15,068 nucleotides of DNA, taken from positions 1-15,068 of the forward strand of contig LSSN01002995.1 in the NCBI GenBank assembly GCA_001970855.1, in the 5' to 3' direction. Positions within the stretch are counted from its first letter, which is position 1. Every line of letters begins with the position of its first letter. This document shows positions 7,361 through 15,068 of this stretch, one piece after another. A program made the position numbers and the translations under genes. The notes under the pieces were generated by a model. That model saw only the letters and a list, made by a program, of their open reading frames with translations, did no database searches and was not told the origin of the DNA. Source of the DNA: Smittium culicis. Taxonomy: Eukaryota > Kickxellomycota > Harpellomycetes > Harpellales > Legeriomycetaceae.

Positions 7361-7875
7361 CTGGTGGTTCAGAACGATGAAATCACCTTTTTTCAGTATA
7401 AAATTATTGCAACGAATATTTTTAATTATAAACTACTATTTGCTGAATTCGAAAAACATTTTCACTTTTCAATTAATTTATTTCATTTTAAAAGTGGTAT
7501 CTACTATAAAAAATCTAAATTTTGTTTAATAAACAATAATGATATGTGAAAATTCTTAAACTGAAACTCTTTAACATAAAATTACACCCTTCTATAATAA
7601 TCCCCCATATAAATAATATTTACTGCTAGATTTTAGCAGGTAATCGTAATCTTATAAAAAAATTATATTGATTCGCTAGTAGTATTTAAGTTCTTGTTTA
7701 AATTACTTCTATAAAATGCAAATCAACGTTAAAATAGGTTTAGAATCAAATTATTTTTATTAAATTATATTTTATAGATTTATTATAAAAAAAAATTCAG
7801 CGTTCCGCGAAATAGTTATTTAATTGGATTTATGAATTTTTTTATAGATTTTTATGATCTATTTGCCTTTTCCTT
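7361..7875. other. AT-rich spacer between two family B elements
   Basis: AT-rich, with overlapping Lys/Phe/Ile/Asn-rich open frames at 7293-7549 that show no domain. Minor hairpin: CTGCTA (7623-7628) with TAGCAG (7634-7639). The words tatttgctga (about 7438) and aatcccccat (7597-7606) may be remnants of another family A copy, but the interior does not align convincingly. Confidence 0.5.
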
Positions 7876-8072
7876 CTAACCTTTTCACGGGCGATAGACT
7901 GTTTCTGACCTTCCAAATATAGCCAACTGAATATAAATGATATTCTGTGATTCCGAGTCCATAAGAAATATTGGTTAAAAGAGTATTAACAGCAAAAAAT
8001 AAATGAACTTTTAAATCATAATAGAATCATTAAATTCGATTTTTTAAAGAGTGTTATACGGGAAAGGGCTAG
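7876..8072 (+). mobile_element. Family B piggyBac-like MITE, copy 4 (plus)
   Basis: 197 bases with ends CTAACCTTTTC and GAAAGGGCTAG, matching the reference copy with substitutions in the TTAA positions. Subterminal cacgggcgatagactgtttc and gattccgagtcc, then taaatcataatagaatcatt and ttttttaaagagtgtta, align in order with 7165-7360. Older or more mutated than that copy. Confidence 0.75.
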
Positions 8073-10553
8073 TTAAAAAATAATAAGCGATGTTTTTAAA
8101 AGTGCAAGAATATACTAATCTTGTTTATTGTACTGGGTTAGAAATTTTAGGTCAATAATTATCTACTTTCTGAGAGATGAAAATCAGATTCATATACTTA
8201 AATTTTTAATATCTTAAAAGAGTTTGAAGCTTTTTGAGTTTTAAAGAATGCTTTTTTTTATAATAAATAGAATAAACTGAGTTTTATATCGATGAATCAT
8301 CAGATATTAAAATCAAAATTTCAGATAGAAAATTCATAAAAAGCGCTACTAAGTTAAGATTTTTTATTTTTTTGAACAACCTTAGAGTCTGAAATCTGTA
8401 ATTAGACTGCGATAATGATATATTTAATCATTAGATTTTGTCTAAAAAGTCTAGAAATACGATATTCATTGAAGAAAAAAAATTCTAAGAAAACCTATTT
8501 GATAGCACAAATTCAATAAAACTATTTGCTATATCAGATTTTTTAATCTTTTATATTAAAAAATTAAAATAAATTAAGTTAAAAATTAAGAAAGTATTAC
8601 TGGGGTAAGTTCACCATCCCCAAGTGATCTCAATAGTGAAATAACTAAATAAAAATAAATTATCCTAGCTTTATATATGAATAATATTTTATTATATGTA
8701 TAATATATATATTAAAAATGAGAAAACATATGATTTAAATATAATATCTATATTAACTTAATATGTTTTTAATTACTATTTATATAAATCACAAGTCTAT
8801 TTTACATTATAATTAATTTATTCTAATAAAATAATGATATAATCATATCAAAATATTTAACAATCAATTATATTATAAAAAAAATTTACTACAGATAATG
8901 AGACTAAATAATAGAAGCTAATTGGCAAAATTTGATTTTAAATGTTATAATAGCGAGTTATTTAACTTTTTTTCAAAACATAAATAATCATATATATTCC
9001 AAACTTTTTATTAATTAGTACAAGCACAAAGTGCTAATAACAAAAGCATATCCTAGAAACTTTTAGTATTTCGAATATCAAGATCAAGTATAATAATTTA
9101 ATAGAACTAATATAACTAATATTATTGAGCAGTTTATTGATTTATATTTATCATTATTTCGGCGTATAATATATTTCAAAAAAAAAAACGATACATACAA
9201 GCTTAGTTTATTTGAATTTTTAGTAAATTTTCTTCGTAAAATTTGATTAAATACCTCGGAAATTTTAGAAATTATTTTTTTAATACTATAAAAACGACTA
9301 ATCATTTAATATCTAAAACTTGGTATAAATATTATACCTAGAAATTTATTCACCATGATTGCTTATCAACTGTATATTATAATAACATTTTCAAATATTT
9401 TGACAGTTTTTAGTATAAAAGTTAATAGCAAGTTTATTAATTGTTTAAATTGGATTTTTTAAATCTAAAATAAAAGTAGATAAATGATGCCAATCAAAAA
9501 TGAATGACTAATTATCTCTGATAAGATATTTAATATCGATAGTAGAAATGTGAAATCAATTATCAATCAAATAGCAATCAAATATGATTTTTTATTTAAA
9601 CCATTAAAATCAAAACTTATGAAGAGATTTATTATTAATTTAAAGAACCAATTTTAAGATTTTATCATAATAACAAAAATAATTTTATCTTATAATCGAA
9701 AAAATCAACCTTGAGTCTAGATTATTCTGTATTATTTCCAACACATGATTACATGTATTCAAGGGCATCAAGTAATTATAATGACCAAATATTATAAATT
9801 TTAATTAAGACTGCTTTGAGCTTGTTAAAATTTAATAAAAGCATATAGCTTTAATATTATATTTGTAAAAATAGCTCAAATAGAATGCATAAAACTTCAA
9901 AATTCAATGAAGCTGTTAAAAAAATCTTTTTATAATAAATAGCAATGGTTAAATAAGCATAAAAAATTAAATAATCAACATTTTTTGTTTTCATCATAAA
10001 AAAATTGATCAAATAGTTTGGCGAAAAAGCTGAATTTTTAATGTTATTGCTCTTAGTTTTAGTACTTTAAAAGCATATATTTTGATAAACATTTATTGAA
10101 ATTTATGCTAATTATAAATTTTTATAAGCTATGAATTCAGTATTTTTAAAATTTCATCTTTTTTATAAACATTAAATAATGCAATTAAATATCCTGTATA
10201 ACTAATATTAAGAAAAACTTACTTTTAAATCTATTAATAATTTACCAATAAAGCCTTAGTAGGAAGTATACAACAGAATCATATAAATATAATTTTTTTT
10301 GAAATTTTTTGAAAGCAAATTTATATACTACCAAATTTCCGTTTAAATTTGTTTTGATTTTTGATCCCTCATCCCAAACTTAATTTAGAACTTATTTTGA
10401 GATTTTTACATGATTTATATTATCGTGTAAATTTTGAAATTTATTTATCCCTTTCTAGTGCCAGCACTCTTATACTATTTTAATTAACATAATTGGACAG
10501 ATCATTTGTCTGGTATTTATTACTGGATAAGTATTAATTTCAAGTCATTAGTA
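8073..10553. other. Long AT-rich desert
   Basis: About 2.5 kb in which I find no gene, tRNA or clear member of the two element families. It is dominated by A/T runs and TA-rich stretches (8680-8900). Open frames such as 9084-9305 (minus, 73 codons) encode only Ile/Lys/Asn/Tyr-rich low-complexity sequence. The word ttttataataaatag occurs at about 8260 and 9929 and may mark a further old repeat. A small G/C-bearing hairpin, GGGG...CCCC, lies at 8602-8620. Confidence 0.55.
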
Positions 10554-10569
10554 CTGTCATAATCAACAT

Positions 10570-10611
10570 TTATTATGTCGCAATCATTGATTATTATGTC
10601 ACAATGACATT
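10570..10611 (+). repeat. Two tandem 21-bp units
   Basis: Units start TTATTATGTCGCAATCATT and TTATTATGTCACAATGACA. The first ten bases are identical, and CAAT is conserved at the same position in each. Confidence 0.7.
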
Positions 10612-10689
10612 CTTTTCCATTGTTCGACAACTATTGGCCAAACGTTTTTCTACTATTTTATCATTTCCCATTCTCCCAAACATATATAA

Positions 10690-10728
10690 GAACAGCATTA
10701 TCTTTTTCCATGAAAAGGTATGCTGTTC
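10690..10728. repeat. 39-base hairpin
   Basis: GAACAGCAT (10690-10698) pairs perfectly with ATGCTGTTC (10720-10728). Inside, CTTTT (10702-10706) pairs with AAAAG (10713-10717), with small internal loops between the two stems. One of the strongest local foldbacks in the gene-free part of the window. Confidence 0.75.
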
Positions 10729-11361
10729 AACAATATTTTATTCCCCTAGTTCCTAGTCTATATTATAATTATCTTTCACTTATTAATAAATCCATCTCTG
10801 AAAACCCAGTCTTGACAAGTACTATGTTTCTATAAATTTTTTTTATCTGATTTTCATATGATTGGATGATTTTGTTAGTTTAAAAATGATAACATTCCGT
10901 AAAAATGTTTAAAAGATACATTTATTGATTGGCTTATGAAATTTAGATATTCTGAATCATCATATAAACTATATTGCCAATAGATGCGCATATCAATTTA
11001 TTGTTAAGCTTCGTCTGACTAATTATTTCATTACTTAATCTTATTTTAGCAAATAATCTTTATGAGAATAACTGATAATTTATTTTTTAGTCAATAATAT
11101 TTAATTTTTATATTCACTAACTGAGCTTTTAAGCAAATATTAAGTAAATCCTTGTTCATTATCTTCTAAACTGAAAACTGTGTTAGATACTTGTAATAGA
11201 AACCTAATTTATTATTAAATGGCATTATAAAAATTATAAATAAATCGTGTAGAACTAGATATTGATTTGGGTAATTATTTGAGCACTAGATAAAATTACT
11301 AATAGAAGCTTTACTATTTTTTTGCTAGTTAAATATATAATCAATGCTTATGGAACTATAA
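10729..11361. other. AT-rich spacer
   Basis: 10729-10835 is pyrimidine-rich on the plus strand and open in one frame, but it encodes nothing recognisable. The remainder is AT-rich up to the next family A copy. No RNA gene seen. Confidence 0.5.
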
Positions 11362-11553
11362 ATGGGAGATAATTTGGAGGCCTAGAACTTTTAATGTTAA
11401 ATTTTTCCTAATAATAAGATTTAGATTATTTTTTCAATCCCAATAGAAAACTATACCTAGTTAATTAAATGAATTAACCAATAGCTTTATCTAGTTCAAG
11501 TATGAAAATAGAATTTTAAAGAAAAATAACAGCTTCTCCTAGGAATATCCCAA
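11362..11553 (+). mobile_element. Family A MITE-like element, copy 8 (plus)
   Basis: 192 bases. The left end atgggagataattt is intact, while the core is altered to gcctagaactttt. Interior: caatagaaaa, gaattaaccaatagctttatct, and the right end agcttctcctaggaatatccc. AAAT stands immediately outside GGGAG on the left and outside CCC on the right, a plausible 4-base target duplication also seen for the 6271 copy. It is isolated from the main cluster. Confidence 0.7.
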
Positions 11554-12707
11554 ATTTATTTATTTAGCGATATAACTTTATTTTATGTGCTGCATAGTTT
11601 CTAGTATTATTATCGCACCAATAAAGTCCCGCTTTAAATAAAAAGCAGAATTAAAATTTTGGTAAAAGCGTATAAAACCAGGTTTAGATATACTGCCATA
11701 ATAATTACTATCATTTATATTTTTAGTATTGTACTAGTTTCATTAAAATTCCATGTTTAAATAAAGCTGGCAATTTTATACCCAGATTTAAAAAGAATAT
11801 TATAAATATGGGACGGTAACTTGAAATCATAAAATTTACTTCAAATATTATACTACATATTGTGAATAAAATGTTTTTGTGAACTAGAACAAATATCTAC
11901 TTAGTTTTATTCGAATAATGGTTTCAATGTTTACTTGAGGAAAATTTTATATTAGTATACTAATTTCCTTCACACAAATTCCTTATTTTCAATTTTCAAT
12001 ATTTAACAATTTAATTTTATATTATTTGAGTCATTGTGGTTCAGATAACGCTTGGGTTTATATGGTGTTATATTTTGAGACTACTAATTTATGCTTTGTG
12101 GATTTTTACTAGGTGGTTAAATTTTTCAATCAAAATTTAAACACATAAAAACAAATCTATCTACTCCATTTACGCAAAGAAATAAATATAATTTCTATTT
12201 CTATTTATCAAATAAACAAGCGAAATTAATATTTTTTGGATTTATATTTAATAAAATTCAAAAAACTTATTTGTGACCTTTTAATAGTATCTTATAGCCC
12301 ATTAAGATTTTTAAAAACTTGGACACTGGTTTAATAACTGATTAAGGTATGATAAATAAATTAACCTATCAGAAATAATTCGTAAATTATATGTACTACA
12401 ATTTATTGAGACGATGGAATTGCGAAAAATTTATTATTTATATGAAAACTCGTTAACTAATTAGTTATTTTCTTTTGGGTATTAATATTCCTTATCTGTT
12501 TAGATATTTTACTTACAAGTATATATAAATGCAAATTATCAGATGAAATAATTATAAAATTATTAATTCTTAAATATCTAAAGAACATATTCACATATAT
12601 AAATATGTCAGGTTAATATTAAAAGCGAGGAATTTTTTTTTATTATATTAAAAAATTTCAGACTTTCTATTTTTTTTTTTCTCGGAGACTTTAATAAAGA
12701 TAATTTA
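11554..12707. other. AT-rich spacer
   Basis: No convincing gene. 12020-12110 is somewhat richer in G+C and open in one plus frame (about 38 codons, containing CGSDNAWVYMVLYFETTNLC) up to a TAG that could instead be a splice acceptor (tttttactag). I cannot support it as an exon. An 11-base T run lies at 12670-12680. Confidence 0.5.
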
Positions 12708-12737
12708 AAAAAATACTAAAAAATATCAAAAAATATT
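12708..12737 (+). repeat. Three tandem 10-bp units AAAAAATAYN
   Basis: AAAAAATACT, AAAAAATATC and AAAAAATATT follow without a gap, about 45 bases outside the composition boundary that marks the 3' end of the LINE. It may be a simple-repeat tail or the target sequence of the insertion. Confidence 0.6.
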
Positions 12738-12780
12738 TAAAAAGTTAAAAAAAATTTTAGCAAATAGTTTTTCAACTGAA

Positions 12781-12833
12781 CCCCCTCCGCCGCTCTAGCA
12801 GCTCCATACCCTCTGGGCATTGGTTCAAGGGGG
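12781..12833. repeat. GC-rich terminal stem of the LINE 3' region
   Basis: CCCCCT (12781-12786) is complementary to AGGGGG (12828-12833), with the small hairpin CCC-TCT-GGG inside. It lies exactly at the junction with AT-rich DNA, so it may be the folded 3' end of the element RNA. Confidence 0.4.
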
Positions 12834-12842
12834 CTGGTGAAT

Positions 12843-12866
12843 CACTTATACTTTGCAGTATAAGTG
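12843..12866. repeat. 9-bp perfect hairpin in the LINE 3' region
   Basis: CACTTATAC (12843-12851) and GTATAAGTG (12858-12866) pair perfectly around the loop TTTGCA. On the element strand it lies about 80 bases after the last in-frame stop and 60 bases before the 3' boundary. Stem-loops at this position are the RNA recognition site for reverse transcriptase in stringent-type LINEs such as UnaL2. Confidence 0.7.
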
Positions 12867-12930
12867 TTCTGGGCACGCGGATGCCGTTCAAAAATTTGGC
12901 TGTTTCCAGCTCAAAATTTTGATCGGCAGT

Positions 12931-12947
12931 GCCAGCTCGAAGCTGGC
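12931..12947. repeat. 7-bp perfect hairpin at the end of the LINE reading frame
   Basis: GCCAGCT (12931-12937), loop CGA, AGCTGGC (12941-12947). It directly follows the in-frame TGA at 12950-12948 on the element strand. Confidence 0.65.
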
Positions 12948-15068
12948 TCAAAGATTGTTTAGACTCCCCCCCCCAAGGAGTTTTCCAACTAGCCCCAACC
13001 GGGCTTCGTTGAAATTAGAAAGTAAAAAATTTTCGTCAGAACTGATTGGCATCGGTATGAATCGGCCGATCGTCGATTATCGGTGATTTTGCCACCGGCT
13101 GCAGCTCAGAAGTATGTGGTTGACCGTCTCAGGCACACACAAGTTGCAGTAGGGGCAAAAATTTTTGAATTTTTGGTCGACAATTTTCATGTTCGACAGG
13201 CGCTGGGCGGTCCGGAATGTGCCCATACGCATTTTTCCAATGTCCTGAAGGCCCAGCTTCAGGTCCGGATACATAGCTTGAAGGTCAACCCAGTTGCCTT
13301 TTTTCCCAATTTTTCGGTCCACCGTCCACCGGTGGATGACAGACCGGTTATTTCATCGTTTCCGGTCGACTATCGTGATGATAGTCTGACCGTTTGATTC
13401 TTGAGAGCAAAATTTATTGATCCACCGAGCGCTCCCGGTCACCCAGGTGGCCATCCGGGCCTTCATCGGAGCCTTGATGAGGTCGGCGATCCATTTTTTT
13501 GATGTTGGCCACTTATGATATGCACGCTCACGGGCTGAGCTGGTTCGCATGAACACTGAGGTTATGCCCAGTTCATCCCTGATGCGCTCCATGGCCGCTG
13601 ATTTTCCGACGTTGGCAACCATTCGGATTGCCTTGTCGATTTCTGACTGTATGGGCTTGCATCTGGCTTCGCTCATGCAAAATGTCTCCGCACCGTAACA
13701 TTCAATCGGCATCAGCACCGAATTGATGAACTTGATTTTGAGTGCTGTCAGCACATCAGGCCGTCTCAAGAAGCTGTACGCAGCGTACACAGCCTTCCTG
13801 ACGTTGTTCTTGTTGTTATTGATGGTCCCAGATACGTCCCACTTGCTATTCATAATATAGCCCAAGTAGGTGTACTGTTCGGTTGAGTCGACTTTTTGTC
13901 CCTGCAGGGTCATATCAGTTGTCAACTCCCCGCTTATAGTCATTATCCCGCACTTGGAGGCATTCACAGCCATTTCCCAATTGTCCGACCATTCGGTTAT
14001 GGTGTTCAGTGCATCTTGTAGCTCGGCTGATGATTCGGTAAATAGCACGGCATCTTCGGCAAACAGTAGACCTGGTATGCGCTAGGTGAGCCCAGGCACC
14101 CGCACACCTCGTACGTTCTTGAATATATCGTTGATGTAGAAATCGAAGAGTATCGGCGAGGCTGGGCACCCTTGCCGCACTCCACAGAGGTATTCGGTCG
14201 GGTTGGAAACTTCATTTCCAACTCTAACTGCAATTTTCGGGGCATCATACATGCCCTTGATCATATTGAGGAGTTTGCCCCCAATGCCCACTGATCGCAG
14301 TTTATGCAGTAGGGCCATGTGGGGGACCCGGTCGTAGGCCTTGCTATAGTCGATATAGCACAGCCATGTTTCCTTGTTATGAATTTTCCGTATGCGTACT
14401 ATTTCATATAGAGTGGTCGCTTGACCCGCACACTCCTCGAAATTCAAAAATCCAGCTTGCTCTTTTACCAGTATTTGATATTTCACATCGATTTTGCCGA
14501 GTTTGGTGGCCACAATTTTGGCCACCAGTTTTTCCAGTGTTGGGATCAGTGATATCCCTCGGTAGTTATCGGGGTCCTTCAGGTCACCTTTTTTAGGTAC
14601 TGGGACCACCACTGATGTTTCTAGGCACGTGGGTATATCCCCAGTATCATACATTAGGTTGATGATTTTATGAATTAATTTTGCTAGTGAAGATTTAGGT
14701 GATGGTTCGGTCATCACCAGTTTCAATACCTCAGATGGTACACCATCAGCTCCCGGAGCCTTGTTGTTAGGTGTATCACGAAGTGCATTAGTAATATCTG
14801 ACCATAGAATAGTGCTATCACACTCTGGGTAATAGTCAGTGTCCGTATTAATAAGATTTTCCCACTTATTGGAACATCGGCTGTTTCCAGTAGCGTCTTT
14901 GGCAAGTTCGCCAAAGTGGTTTGTCCAAATTTTGATTTTTTCATGTTTTTCAGTAATTAAATTTTTATATTTATCGTACACTGGGCCATCGGCGATGCTT
15001 TGGAACGATTTCCCAGTGTAAGATTTGATATAACGCCAATAGGATTTCGAATCGTTGTTCAGAATCTG
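12948..15068 (-). pseudogene. LINE reverse transcriptase polyprotein (ORF2-like), decayed and partial
   Basis: One phase is kept for about 2.1 kb from the right edge, interrupted by TAG at 14084-14082, TGA at 13355-13353, TAA at 13079-13077 and TGA at 12950-12948; the last may be the natural stop. No ATG is needed at 14981: the frame is open upstream to 15068 (NDSKSYWRYIKSYTGKSF...). Landmarks in element order are: fingers KKGDLKDPDNYRGISLI (about 14600-14548), EQAGFLNFEE (about 14462-14430), motif A YIDYSKAYD with Asp at 14351-14349, motif B GVRQGCPASPILF (about 14184-14146), motif C FAED at 14063-14052 where active enzymes have FADD, YTYLGYI thumb region, and C-terminal CPYC...ETVNHILLSC zinc motif (about 13157-13090). 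The product would copy element RNA at a nicked target. With stops before motif C and an altered catalytic pair, this copy cannot be active. Confidence 0.88.
12966..12974 (+). repeat. Run of nine C (G on the element strand)
   Basis: A G9 tract near the 3' end of the LINE reading frame, coding for three glycines in the main phase. Length change here would shift the last few codons, so the true C-terminus is uncertain. Confidence 0.8.

Larger units (their letters stand above)
10554..10728 (+). promoter_or_regulatory. Tandem repeat, TATA-like box and long hairpin: possible promoter
   Basis: Two adjacent 21-base units (10570-10590 and 10591-10611) share TTATTATGTC-CAAT. They are preceded by tgtcataatca (10554-10564), a partial inverted match to the second unit. 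72 bases on is TATATAAG (10683-10690), running directly into a hairpin (10690-10728) with a 9-bp outer stem GAACAGCAT/ATGCTGTTC and a 5-bp inner stem CTTTT/AAAAG around the loop TCCATG. An ATG lies at 10711 in that loop, but its 41-codon frame has no recognisable domain. It may be a promoter for an unseen transcript or part of an unrecognised transposon. Confidence 0.3.
12781..15068 (-). mobile_element. Non-LTR (LINE) retrotransposon, 3' part, cut by the right edge
   Basis: The element reads right to left. The G+C jump at about 12781 marks the probable 3' end. It contains reverse transcriptase, C-terminal CCHC region and 3' region; the 5' part and any endonuclease lie beyond 15068. The lack of LTRs and integrase and the order RT - thumb - CCHC fit a LINE. 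RT wording (KKGDLKDPDNYRGISLI, YIDYSKAYD, RQGCPASPILF) resembles fungal and animal jockey/I/R1-type LINEs, but clade assignment needs a phylogeny. No long poly-A is seen at the junction; the plus strand has only a short T run at 12670-12680. Short plus-strand frames at 12853-13397 and 13870-15021 are antisense shadows. Confidence 0.9.

Noticed and set aside
7293..7549. Two overlapping open frames on the plus strand
   Set aside because: They start inside a family B element and continue in AT-rich spacer. The translation is Phe/Ile/Lys/Asn-rich without motifs, as expected by chance.
8602..8620. GGGGTAAGT donor-like site with a GGGG...CCCC hairpin
   Set aside because: A good donor match, but no open frame leads into it.
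9084..9305. 73-codon open frame on the minus strand
   Set aside because: Ile/Lys/Ser/Asn low complexity in the AT desert, no domain, no promoter or codon signal.
10449..10722. Possible fifth family B element (CCCTTTC at 10449, ATGAAAAGG at 10711)
   Set aside because: End-like words only; the spacing (about 273 bases) and interior do not match the other four copies.
10620..10835. 71-codon open frame on the plus strand
   Set aside because: No recognisable domain, and the first 'codon' TTG is not a likely start in a eukaryote. The patterned DNA here is reported as possible regulation instead.
12821..12834. GGTTCAAGGGGG, resembling a pol III B box
   Set aside because: It departs from the GGTTCGANNCC consensus, has no A box at the right distance, and no tRNA cloverleaf can be drawn.
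13353..14084. Alternative genetic code or programmed readthrough to explain in-frame TAG, TGA and TAA in the LINE
   Set aside because: All three stop types occur, the catalytic box is also mutated, and the complete gene at 949-2214 uses CAA for Gln and ends normally at TAA. Decay is simpler.
12853..15021. Several plus-strand and off-frame minus-strand open frames in the LINE
   Set aside because: Antisense or out-of-phase to the reverse transcriptase frame, which has all the recognisable motifs.

Overview
The window looks like nuclear DNA of an AT-rich eukaryote, most likely an early-diverging fungus. Harpellales-type genomes (Smittium and relatives) are my best guess, not a firm identification. 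The reasons are a single-exon secreted protein with a six-cysteine CBM19-like chitin-binding domain and a Kex2-type KR site, long intergenic DNA that by eye is only about a fifth G+C, TATA-box and AATAAA-type signals, and a non-LTR (LINE) retrotransposon of clearly higher G+C. No operons, Shine-Dalgarno sites, tRNAs, rRNAs or CRISPR arrays are visible.

Layout. 1-150 (minus) is the N-terminal start of a gene that leaves the left edge (50 open codons, unknown product). 151-948 is intergenic DNA with a near-identical direct repeat of about 57 bp, an (AG)8 tract and a possible transposon terminus. 949-2214 (minus) is the one convincing complete gene, a 421-residue secreted CBM19-like protein. 2215-12780 is more than 10 kb of AT-rich DNA without a convincing gene. 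It is not featureless: I could align two families of short inverted-repeat elements by eye. Family A (about 192 bp, ends with a core GCGGAACTTTT) has eight copies in both orientations. Family B (about 197 bp, ends TTAACCCTTTC...GAAAGGGTTAA) has four copies and looks like a piggyBac-type MITE with TTAA target duplications. 12781-15068 (minus) is the 3' part of a LINE: reverse transcriptase, thumb/connection region, a C-terminal CCHC-type zinc motif and a hairpin-rich 3' region. It runs off the right edge, and any endonuclease domain would lie outside.

Interplay. The genes do not form a pathway. The region reads as a gene-poor segment colonised by non-autonomous DNA transposons and one decayed retrotransposon next to a cell-wall or secreted-protein gene. 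The LINE reading frame keeps one phase for about 2.1 kb but has in-frame stops at 14082, 13353, 13077 and 12948. At least three of these fit C-to-T change, and its catalytic FADD box reads FAED, so this copy is very probably dead.

The most useful discoveries are the two MITE families, the hairpin-rich 3' end of the LINE, and the patterned site at 10554-10728 (21-bp tandem repeat, TATA-like motif, long hairpin). No new enzymatic or defence system can be supported from the sequence.
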